Assembly: GCA_002633005.1 (NCBI GenBank)
Contig: NMRA01000143.1
Coordinates: 129,402 to 193,401, forward strand
Direction: 5' to 3'
From: Phoronis australis
Taxonomy: Eukaryota; Phoronida; Phoronidae
Length of the DNA: 64,000 bases
Shown one piece after another: positions 13,501 through 22,500 of this stretch. The notes beneath the pieces were generated by a model. That model made no database searches, was not told the DNA's origin, and was given only the letters and a program-made list of their open reading frames with translations. Position numbers and translations under genes: made by a program. Numbering within the stretch: the stretch's first letter is position 1; the number at the start of each line of letters is the position of its first letter.

Positions 13501-16500
13501 CATGCTCATCAATGTGTTTTGTTTCACGTCGCAAGGAATCCAGTCCTTTTATGAGAGTATCTAGTACACCTGCGTAAGGCCGAATAAGCACAGTTGGTTG
13601 TAGTCTGTGCCCCGACTCATTTTGAGACCCGCCCACCTCAATTTCAGTCAATGTCTCATGTTTTTGTGTTTTTTTTTTGAAAATCTGCACAATGGCAGGT
13701 ACTGTAAGAAGGGTAAGCAAGATCTGAGATGTCATGATTTGCCAAGCGATGCAAAACCATCTGATTAGAGTTGATCAAAAAAATACCGCATCGTTTTTGC
13801 TCGTTTCAGATGAATTTTACATGTTGACAAAGTGAACAACTAAAAAATAACTCACCACAAACTCAATTTTCCAAAAATCATAACAATGGTAGCCGGAGTC
13901 AATTAACCTTTCCTGCTTTCCCTACACATGAGTTCACGATATCAAGTCTTCTAAAGTCTATTATATCTAATTATATTTGGATCATATCATTAAAAGATTG
14001 AGACTATGTGCGCCTCCTACCGTCGTAATAAGGAATCCACTGTCGGTACACTCCCGACACTGGTTGGTAGTTTTTTCGGGCGCACTGCTGGGCTCTGAAA
14101 TCTTCTTGTCTTCCGGGACACGACTACAACAAAAAGAAATTGTGTCGGTTCTTGATTTTAAAACAAGTGTATAATCTGATTCAATGGTTGGCGGAGGTCC
14201 GAATTAAAGTGTGGCTTGCTTAATATGTCGTTTACTGAAAATCGAATCTTTCAATTTTTCGTGGCAATTTTGAATTAAAAAATTCAGTTTGAACTGCGCC
14301 TGTATCTGTCTCAGTCTCCAACTAAATCAAAAACAAACTGCAGTGTGTAGAGACGAACTGGATCCAGGAACTTTTCAGAATCCTGAAAATTTATCGCATG
14401 AACGTCAACTTTTTGGAATTTTTAGTGGTGATATCGAGTAACAATTCTGCGAAAAAACGGAAAAAGTCACAAAAAGACTCCCAAGAACTGGGATTATGTT
14501 TGGAGTACCAGCAAGGTAAAAACACCCCATTTTGCGAATATACTCCTTGGGTTAATTATTGCTGTCTATGGCGATTACAATCGAGGAAAACTTCCAACTC
14601 ACACGATGGTTACATTTTTCGTATATCATAGCCGAACCCCTGCATTTGGCTCTGGGCTTCACAAGCCACCTCTTTAGACACGTTCTCGTTCTGACCCGCA
14701 CGCCCGTCCCGCATGACCTTGAGCAGTCACTCCACATAGACCAGTGCGACCAATCCGTCCACGACTGCGCGTCTGTGAGTAATGTCTGGAACAAAAGTGA
14801 ACATGATTATATGACCAATACTCCATAAGGTTGTTGATACCATTCCTTTGTCACAGCGGGTCCGTAGGGGTCCAGGTCGTCCAGGCCCCCTTCTCGGCCA
14901 CTATTGTACTGCATCAAAAGAGGCCATTAACTGCCGTCCACACGTACGCCTGTTCATAGTCAGACCCCTCAGAACATGATCCTGCATCCGAGCCTGCACG
15001 TGTACCGTCTTACTGCTGTATACCAAATTTTCAAAAATACCCATGTTCTGAAGGACGTTATGTTAATTATAAAGAAACTAGATAGTATGAACCTTCCAAA
15101 GGCATAGATTTCCTGAGTAACTTGTTATATTTTGGTGACCATTTGTGTTTAAATGTCGTATTTTTGTAAGCTAACTGAGATTAAAATTGAGTAAAAATGG
15201 AGCACATATTTGAGAGACAATTTGAAACATTCGTTTTAAACGTTTCCAAAATATCATAATACAGCTTGTATTGTTATAAACACACTTTTCAAAAATGAAT
15301 ATTCGAATTAACAATCACTTGAAAACCGTTTTCTAGTAAGCAGACTGACTCGAAGCATATACTTAGAAGTCTTTATTGTTCTTCTTGTTTTTAACAGAGC
15401 TCTGTTTGTCGACTGAGCCTACCCTAATGACTAACAATGAAAAAATTGTTCAATGCATTACAGTTCGAAATATGATGTTTGTAGCACTTCCGCTCAGCGA
15501 CAAAAGCATTGTACAGTAACGGCAGTTCCCCCAATGAATTGTACAAAGTGAGCCTTGTAGTTTGAGATGTGAGGTCTTCCCCACAGCTGTCTGAGTGATC
15601 AATTCTGCGAAAGTGTTAGTCGCGCTTATTGCAGTAAGAGAGATCAGCCTCAAGACGTATTCAAACTCATGACTTCGACGACAGCAGTCCTAAGCTTTGG
15701 CAAAGCTAAACCATACTCGGTAAATGGCAACCTTAATGCGTATTTAGCAGGTAAAACCATTGGTCTAGACTTCAGCGAATATCTTGCAGACAAGGGCAAG
15801 AATTGATATTTTGTAATAATATCACAAACTACAACGTATTTTTGTTAGTGTATCTCTGATCAAAGCTAATAACGTCGAGAGGTCTACATCATCCAACGTA
15901 TTTTTGTTAGTGTATCTCTGATCAAAGCTTATAACATCAACAGGTCTATATCATCCAACGTATTCTTGCTAGTGTAGCTCTGATCAAAGCAAATGACATC
16001 AAGAGGTTAATATCATCCAACGTATATTTGTTAGTGTATCTCTGACCAAAGCTAATAGCACAAACTGTTCTATATCATCCATCACAAAATTGTGTTTCAG
16101 TTTCGACACTAAGCCGACTGTTTCTCCTCAATATCCAGAGGCGGATTTAGGGGGGGCAAGGGAGTCATGACCCCCTCCTCTACAATTCTCCCAGATTTCA
16201 TTTGCCTGTTTGGGGGTGGGAATGTCTGACGGGCAAAATCCTGGCTAATGCTTTCAGTTGCCCTGCACCCCCCAACTCAAAATCCTGGATCCGCCCCTGA
16301 TATCCTTCCAACAAAGTCAGAATGTAAGAATGGTTGTTCTCTTCATTAGCAGTACCGCAGGTCCTGTATCAGTAACTATTAGTGAGCTGGCTAATCATCG
16401 TCCTAAACTATTTTAGCTATATTTCTTTCGGTGAATAATCGTGGTCTAGACAAGTCCTTTGCCATTTTTTTGATCAGTCTTAGGTCAAAACTGCGCGTGT

Positions 16501-16914
16501 GCATATATCTGTAGTGTTTTGTTTACATTCTGTCAACCAAGAAAGTAATCGGAGAGATTGAGAAAAAGTAGTTGAATTTGATAAAATAATCATTATGAGT
16601 CGTGTTAGTGGAACATTCTGTTACATGATAAAAATCACCTTTTGGTGACATGTTTAGAAACAAAGCATGGAAATTTTTGTCTCCACGTGCACGTACTTTC
16701 AAGTCATTGATTCGCACCAATGTATTGGCAGTGCTTCCGAGATGGTCAAATTCATAGCCGCAATTAGTAATTTATTTCAAGATCTGTTCATTTGGCATTG
16801 AGAATGGCCGAGAAAGACAGGTGCTTTGTAACTTGAAAATCGAAATTGATTTGCACTTACCAGCTCGTGTACAGACAAGATAATCCCGATCAGATAAACG
16901 TGGAAGGCAGCCAT
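4575..16914 (-). CDS. ADAMTSL5: ADAMTSL5-like secreted matrix protein (TSP1, Cys-rich, spacer, Ser/Thr-rich linker, NTR), complete
   Basis: Eleven coding exons (minus strand, high to low): 16914-16861, 14785-14603, 14123-14021, 13274-13147, 12265-12148, 11202-11119, 10845-10682, 9523-9404, 8889-7971, 5857-5792, 4897-4575. All have GT donors and AG acceptors, all phases agree, and the sum is 2262 nt = 753 aa plus TGA. Residues 1-18 are a hydrophobic signal peptide (MAAFHVYLIGIILSVHEL). Residues 27-82 are a TSP1 repeat with the WxxWxxWxxW tryptophans and CSRSCGTG. Residues 83-195 are the ADAMTS cysteine-rich module (DFRAQQC, IPYYD, VIDGTPC, VGCDGFIGS, DMCGVC). Residues 196-318 are the spacer (VTVIPKGARHI, HARGPTTEDL, IKYEFWLP). 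Residues 319-624, one exon, are a Ser/Thr/Pro/Asn-rich linker. Residues 627-750 are an NTR domain (CKADFVLKGKV, GNCKCPPIKIGHDYVIM). This order is that of ADAMTSL5, which binds fibrillin microfibrils; there is no metalloprotease domain. Vertebrate ADAMTSL5 is about 470-480 aa, so the extra length is mostly the linker. Confidence 0.93.
5086..5400. repeat. Dispersed inverted-repeat element R1, copy in ADAMTSL5-like intron 10
   Basis: About 300 bp whose two halves are imperfect inverted copies: the left AAGCTTTTGATTT...GTCGCTACGAAATTGAT matches the complement of the right AAATCAATTTTGTAACGGTAAATAGTCTAAATCAAA. Related copies lie near 29.1, 30.6, 54.2 and 61.6 kb. No coding capacity. Probably a non-autonomous hairpin-type MITE. 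In this copy the central segment that is amplified at 29.2 kb occurs only once. Confidence 0.6.
6370..7473. mobile_element. 1.1-kb fold-back (long inverted repeat) element in ADAMTSL5-like intron 9
   Basis: Left arm 6370-6441 plus 6829-7062 is matched in reverse complement by right arm 7178-7473, at high identity over about 300 bp (for example GTCCTCAGCTTCTG, GGGTGCTTCACTT, CAATAAATTTACACAAAACAG and GCCTCCTTGGACGGTTCGA). The non-repeated centre is 7063-7177. The left arm is split by a 387-bp insertion. The open frames seen on both strands here are shadows of this symmetry. No transposase is recognisable, so it is likely a non-autonomous DNA element. Confidence 0.8.
6442..6828. mobile_element. 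387-bp insertion interrupting the left arm of the fold-back element
   Basis: The arm sequence is continuous once this segment is removed. The insertion is bordered by a direct duplication ATACCAC (6435-6441 and 6822-6828). It carries an AATAAA at about 6714 but no convincing open frame or terminal inverted repeat. A solo LTR or a small non-autonomous element are both possible; TG...CA ends are not obvious. Confidence 0.55.
7526..7831 (+). mobile_element. MITE family E1 copy 1 (CAGTGGCGGAT termini, TSD GTCAC)
   Basis: Starts CAGTGGCGGATTTAGG and ends CTGGATCCGCCCCTG, near-inverted termini, flanked by a 5-bp duplication GTCAC (7521-7525 and 7832-7836). Longer than its relatives because a second element is nested at about 7605-7766. 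Lies in ADAMTSL5-like intron 9. Confidence 0.85.
7605..7766 (-). mobile_element. MITE family E2 copy nested inside the E1 element
   Basis: Interrupts the E1 interior at the point where other copies read straight through. Termini (GGTGCGCGCAAGCAGGGG ... GCTGGGCGCGCGCATC) are diverged forms of the E2 ends CATGCGCGCACCCAG. Internal AAACATTCGAGGCCTC resembles E2 copies at 41.5 kb. The 5-bp flanks GTTCG and TGTCG match only partly. Confidence 0.6.
7971..8889 (-). CDS. ADAMTSL5: ADAMTSL5-like exon 9: 306-codon Ser/Thr/Pro/Asn-rich linker
   Basis: A single 919-nt exon (acceptor TTTGCAG, donor GTGAGTAC) between the spacer and the NTR domain. It is dominated by T, S, P, N and Q with scattered basic residues, has one DDDD-containing acidic patch, and lacks cysteine. 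This composition is typical of extended, O-glycosylated stalks in matrix proteins; glycosylation is inferred. It accounts for most of the size difference from vertebrate ADAMTSL5. Confidence 0.85.
10681..10682 (-). other. ADAMTSL5-like exon 7/intron 7 donor boundary (spacer exon)
   Basis: The spacer exon at 10682-10845 ends ...GTG GCT ATG before GTGAGA. The open frame runs on past it for some codons, but phase 0 and the family motif continue in exon 8 at 9523 (VLLREPN, IKYEFWLP), which decides this boundary. Confidence 0.7.
15832..16079. repeat. 62-bp tandem repeat, four copies, in ADAMTSL5-like intron 1
   Basis: Unit begins CAACGTATTTTTGTTAGTGT and repeats at 15832, 15894, 15956 and 16018 with a constant 62-bp spacing and a few mismatches per copy. 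Non-coding. Confidence 0.9.
16136..16299 (+). mobile_element. MITE family E1 copy 2 (TSD ATATC), ADAMTSL5-like intron 1
   Basis: 164 bp from CAGAGGCGGATTTAGG to GGATCCGCCCCTG, flanked by ATATC on both sides (16131-16135, 16300-16304). It is an uninterrupted copy and a good reference for the family. Confidence 0.88.
16861..16914 (-). CDS. ADAMTSL5: ADAMTSL5-like exon 1: start codon and signal peptide
   Basis: On the minus strand this 54-nt coding exon gives 18 residues (M-A-A-F, then a hydrophobic run ending SVHEL) followed directly by a GTAAGTGC donor. It joins in phase 0 to the TSP1 exon at 14785. The fit of phase, hydrophobicity and position 2.1 kb upstream is why I chose this start. Another short first exon could still exist. 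Confidence 0.78.
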
Positions 16915-17011
16915 TTCCCTAAAAAATACAAGGTAAATACATGTAGCATTCTTATATATACACTTTAACTAATGTAGTTCGACTGTTACAGTTCAAGTAA
17001 TTTAGTTCAAC

Positions 17012-17226
17012 CAGTAGCGTGCAGAGGGATGCCCTAGAAGATTTTTTATGGGACGCCCCTCTCTACTCAAATGCAAAAAGATGAAACCCAAAATAGAAAC
17101 TTTATTCAATTCAATTACAAATAAGTCACAATTTGAAAAAGTTTATTCATAGTGATTGGGTGCCCCCCAATGTGGATGTGGATGCCCGGGGCCGTCGCCC
17201 CGTCGCCCCCCTTCTACACGCTACTG
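17012..17226. mobile_element. hAT-like MITE with 8-bp TSD AGTTCAAC
   Basis: 215 bp with inverted termini CAGTAGCGTGCAGA and TCTACACGCTACTG, flanked by the 8-bp direct repeat AGTTCAAC (17004-17011 and 17227-17234). CAG termini with an 8-bp duplication fit the hAT superfamily. Because it sits inside a minisatellite whose unit contains AGTTCAAC, the flanks could match by chance. No open frame; non-autonomous. Confidence 0.75.
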
Positions 17227-17228
17227 AG

Positions 17229-17640
17229 TTCAACTGATATAGCTCAACTGTTATAGTTGTTCAATTGATATAATTTATCTAATATAGTTTAATTGTTATT
17301 GTTCAACTGATATAATTTAACTAATATAGTTCAAGTGATATACTTCAACTGATATAGTTCAACTGATTTAGTCCAACTGATATAGTCCAACTGATATAGT
17401 CCAACTGATATAGTTCAACTGATACAGTCCAACTAATACAGTTCAACTGATAAAGTCCATCTGATATAGTTCAAGGGATATCATTCATCTGATAGAGCTC
17501 AACTGGTCTAGTTCAATTGCCATAGCTTAACTTGTACAGTTTGAACAACTGATGTACTTTAACTGATATAGTTCCTCTGATATAGTTTAACTAATGTACT
17601 TCAACTGACATATTTCAACTGATATAATTCAAATGATATT
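17229..17640. repeat. Degenerate 14-bp minisatellite (TATAGTTCAACTGA)
   Basis: About 25-30 imperfect units of TATAGTTCAACTGA / TATAGTCCAACTGA. Traces of the unit continue left of the hAT-like MITE (16977-17011), so the MITE inserted into an existing array. Lies just upstream of the ADAMTSL5-like start. Confidence 0.85.
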
Positions 17641-18430
17641 CATAGTTCATCCGTCTAGCGTTACATGAATATTCCTAAACCCCGATGACAAAACTGAAGC
17701 GCACCATGTTATGATCTCGTGCTTTGATACCCAGATATCACAGTCCGAGTTGAAGACAAATTCTGTTTTCTAAGCTAAATCAGTTGACGCGTTTTTTGGT
17801 GGACCAAGTATAGACTCATTCTCCAGCTATCCGATTTTGATACAAAGCAGTACGATTCGGTAAATTGTAAAATGTAAAGTCACTCTGATGCAAAACAAAA
17901 AATATAAAGACTACGGAAGGTGGCGGACTGGAACCCCAAAGCTTATTTACCCGCTTACCCATTCGCACTGATTAATTATAACCGACAAGAACTCCCCCCC
18001 GGCTTAAAACATTTGCAAATCACATTTGCTGAACAACTGTTAACAAACATTACCTAAATCGCGGCAACATAAGTTAACAAGCACTTTACCGTGCCGAACA
18101 GCTTAAAATGCATCCGGCAGAAAATTTAGAAGTGATCTAGAAACAAATATTTCAAAACTTCAGTGACAGGCTCTATAGAAACCTGAAAATCTGAAAATTC
18201 AGAATAGAAGTTTTTAGAGTGAAATGTTAAATAGCTACAGAAATTGAGAAATGTTTTCTTAAGCGTTTAAACACGTGCCTGGCAATGCAAATGGATAAAG
18301 CAGAGAAAGTGGCGGTTTTTCTCATTTCTAATGAGTTGAAGTTATTAATCTTTGCACTTTTGCTATGAGGTAATTGGCTAAAGGGAAATATCATAAATAG
18401 TTTTTGTAATACAATCACTGCTCGGACAGT

Positions 18431-18476
18431 GGTCACCAGGCAGTGACCTGGCCCCCTGAGGTCACTTCTAAGGTCA
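18431..18476. promoter_or_regulatory. Cluster of nuclear-receptor half-sites (AGGTCA/TGACCT)
   Basis: Within 46 bp: GGTCAC at 18431, TGACCT at 18444-18449, AGGTCA at 18459-18464 and AGGTCA at 18471-18476. The last two form a direct repeat with a 6-bp spacer. Four half-sites this close are more than expected by chance, but function is inferred only. Confidence 0.35.
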
Positions 18477-19046
18477 CCCCTTGGTCCATCTATGAAGGCA
18501 CTATCTCCTTACATAAATCACACTCCTAGGGCAAAATTCTTGTAAACACCGGCCAACTAATTATACCCTTATATCACATTTTTTACATCGCGAGTCCAAT
18601 TGAGCTGGGGTCGACCTTTAATTAGCTCGATATTCCCACAACTGTTCGCTATTAACAATCCCTCAAGTGAACAAACGATGTGTATGACCCTGTTTTGTGG
18701 CAGACCACCGACTCAACACGTTAACATATTTCGACCTCGTTAGTGCGAAGCTGTCATCATAATGTACAGGTTTTTGAAAAAAGTATAGTTTGTGCAAAGG
18801 TTACTTAAGCTTAAAATTTTATTCAAAAATTGATTGACTAGAAATGTAATCCGTTTTAAACTGAATTGTTCCGTTTCCGTTTCACGAACAGTGACGTCAC
18901 AAATCCTGCCATTTCTGAATAAATCTTCCCCCAAGTAATTGAGAGCACATCGCTGTTCAACAATACGCAATTATTGTTATGTCCATGACACTGTATTTGC
19001 TGGAATGAGGCTAAATTATTTTTTCCGAAACAGTAGAGCGTAAAGA

Positions 19047-19505
19047 CTCTTTCATACTAACGTCGTAGAGTTGACATTGACGGTCAACTTCGGTCCTGGA
19101 ACGCAGTTAACCGCGCCAGTTAATTTCGCTTTACATAGGTGGATTTAACAGCGGAACGTCGACGCTGCGGTGTGGTATGAATGGTCTATGTTATCGCCAA
19201 GGACCACTGTTACCGTCAATAATTAAAGGACAGTGTCGCCGCTAATAGTTTTTTATATTTTTCTCGAATAATCACCAATCTAATTAGAATTACGTTCTTA
19301 TGTCAATTAGAACACGTAAATGTTTTCAAATTGTCACATAAAAAATGTTTATCGTACACGGGATGCATTAGCGCTGCCTTACGATTACTTCGATGACGAC
19401 AACATCACCTACCGTTTAGTTCGATGCCGTTAACTACCGAAGCTGGTACGAACGATTCAATTAACTTCGCAGTTTACGTCAACGCATCGGAGTTAAATTA
19501 GCATG
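19047..19505. mobile_element. Possible diverged inverted-repeat element
   Basis: Begins TTTCATACTAACGTCG and ends with the rough complement TTAAATTAGCATGAAA. Both ends are followed inward by GTTGAC/AACTTCG-type words in inverted order. Identity between ends is modest and no duplication was identified. Confidence 0.3.
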
Positions 19506-22500
19506 AAACGGCCTTGAGACCAAACTTTAACTTTTCAAGAAACAGTCAACAGCCTCGACAAGATGGCCTGTCACAGCTGGTTATTTTACGCGCCAAGCAT
19601 AGTCTAAAAAATCAAGGTGCTGTCAGTTCTTTGCAAGCCAAGCAACCACTTCTCACCTGAGTAACGGAAGCGTTGACGCCAGTTTTATAACAGTAGGTCA
19701 GGTCCAAATAAAGATTTCTTTGACAGCAACGGTGGTTTGTAGCTGACAGCTTTGAAAAAACTTCATGGGCACATTTTATCAAACCAGGAAACTGCTATGT
19801 ATTAGACATTGTGTATTCGCGAGAAATGACATTCAAATCATGGAAGTTTGCGAGGCAATCTCATAGTTTAATAATGCTACAAGTCGGTATCACCGAGTTT
19901 AAATTAGATCTGACATGCATATATGTAACGTATTCAATACCTAATGTATATTTAACACACTGGCATCCCCTTCGAAATAATAACATGGCTGTATGTTGTG
20001 TTTGGACCCTGGGGTATTGGCCTAGAAACTGTGCTTCTACAATGTAAATTTATAAACCTTTTTGTAAATAGTTCGCTAACTTTCTCCCTTTTAACTTAGG
20101 CAATAAAATGCGAAAATATCAGTAGTTTGGGTTGTCTTACCTGCGTAAAGTAACTCGTGCGATAGTTGTCTTGTCGGGTTTAAACTCGCAGTATCATTCA
20201 CGTATATCTGATTATCTCCAATGTGGTCGCGGAACACAACTGAATATTGACATGTATTCAAAGTATGAGATTCTTCGCACCAACATTTCAGGTTTTGCCT
20301 ATTAGTCTATATATGTGCCTTGAGGGGTCACGTCAACAGGCGTTTTATTAATTAAATTCTGAACTTTGATTCGAAGTACAAAACATAAACCTGTGCAATC
20401 GTTGTGAGTTCCTTGAAAAGCATGTACTGAATTTTGACAGCAGAAATTTGAAAACCCGACCCATTAGTCATCAGTAGACTATATCTCTCTCCATAACTTC
20501 AGATGTAAAATTTAACTGCAATCATCAATAGCTATAAGTCAATACTACAGTACGTTGCCGCCTCTGTAGTCTACTATTTTGGTTAGAGAAACCAGCCACG
20601 CTTCGTTTTTGCATTTTGATAGTGTCTGCCCGTTCCCTGTGCTGGCTTAGAAATATTGCCAGAAAAGTCAACAGCGATCTTGACCAAAATTTCAGCAGAA
20701 ATCAAGTATAGAAGAACACATTACGGTAATTGATTTTGTCAGTGTACGCCTCAAAGCAAATACTGTTGTGTCGCATGTACACCAATAACATACGTGTTGT
20801 TTGAAAGTTTGAATGAATGCTGTTGTAGTTTTCTGTAACATCTAGATGCTCGCGGAGTATGATAATTTTGCTCCATTTTCGTGCTAATAATGAAATACGA
20901 TAGTAATGGACAATCACCACACGACAAAATGTCTGCTGTTCTTTGCGTCTCCTACATTGGTAGACTCGTGTTCTCATTTCAAATACACGGCAATATCTCA
21001 CGTAATCTCGCGAAGTCGTACTTTTTAAGCGAGGTCCTAGCGTTACTGAACTCCACCCAGATGTCTTTATTTCTAATAAATGCGGCGACAACCAAATGTT
21101 GGCGAACAGGCGTACAACACGCTTTTTACCACGTGAATTTTTTATGACCTCTATGCAATCTAGGTTGAGCTATTTTATTAGTGCCCTTGATTATTGTATT
21201 AATTGGAAAAAGGAGGCTTAAGCATTCCGATCTCACGGTCAGACTTGAACAAGAAACTCCTTCAAGGCACTCTTGGGTTTTATGTTAAAACTGTCATAAA
21301 AGGAAAAGTCGTATTTTAGTGTTATCTGTGATTGGCGCAGCATGTGCTGCGTTAGTATGAATTGATAGAAGCAAACGAATGTATTTAATCCTGTCAACAG
21401 AATTCAGAGCTTGTGGCTCCCTGGTCTTCTTGTTAAAGACACAAAAACACAGGCTTCTTGTGCTTGGATAGGTTACTCATTAAACAAAACACTTTTTCAC
21501 TTCGATAACTTACACAAATTATTGGGAACAGGCAAATTATTCTCCGAGTAACTACTCTGCCGTCAGTGATCATTCCTTCCCCCCCCTCCCTGTTGTCACA
21601 AAGTGCATATTCCTAACCCACGCCGGCCGCTATACCTTTCCGTCCCTCCCCTCCCTGGTCTCACCTGGGTGTAGACCCTGCGGATCGCTGCACATTATTG
21701 AGAAAATCATGCTCCTCGCTCCCCTTCCTGCTGCTTCGCTTGTTCCTGGTCTACTACATGTTGGCACGTGTACCTTTATTTTTTTATCCAAAGAGCCATG
21801 CCTAGCTAAAATGTGAGTCAGTGGTATCTTTGAGAATTGGAAAGTTAAAAGTTATGGATGTGAGTACTCTAATAGGGCAACAACAATGAATTAGTTGTCT
21901 TCATGTTTTTCAACAGATTTCCGTAGCAACTTCCTCAGTGGCTGGCAAAGCAATGAATTTGCTCTTAATCATGTGTTCGCCATATAATCAAATCAAATGT
22001 GTGTTTACTGAGGGAATCATAACCATGTGCTTGACCGACAAAATCAAACGATGTCAATGACTATGATATAATTTAGTTCAGTGTTACTGCACGATTATAT
22101 CAAAAGGTGTCGACGACTATGATATTTATTTCAGTGTTACCGTACGAAAAAATGGGAACTTATGACACGACAAAGCTAATCATTAATGCGGGCTTAAAAG
22201 GAGAGGTCGGTAAATCGGCCCGTTAGTAAATCTGCATGAAATGAATCTATTGCGCACCTGCAACGTTGACAGCAAAACGCAAACGCTAAAGAATTTGAAG
22301 CAAAGACGCACAAATTTATTTATCTATAAATGCCACCTTATCTATTCAGTTCATTGCGCTTAAGCATATGCACATTTTGTTAAGTTAAGGATTCAGCTAG
22401 GTGCACACTTTCTGGAAAAGTCCAGTTGCCCCCCTATCAATAACCACTTGACCGTGACGTAACAGCTTCAACTAGCTAGTTATGCAACATTTGGCAACGG

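Noticed and set aside
13487-13735. 82-codon minus-strand frame within the ADAMTSL5-like gene
   Set aside because: Lacks cysteines and family motifs; the true exon is 13147-13274, which supplies VIDGTPC and joins in phase.
15832-16079. Possible CRISPR-like array (regular spacing)
   Set aside because: The whole 62-bp unit repeats with no unique spacers; it is a plain tandem repeat in an animal intron.
20702-21147. Two overlapping frames of 129 and 88 codons on opposite strands
   Set aside because: No motif or plausible splice boundaries; likely chance.
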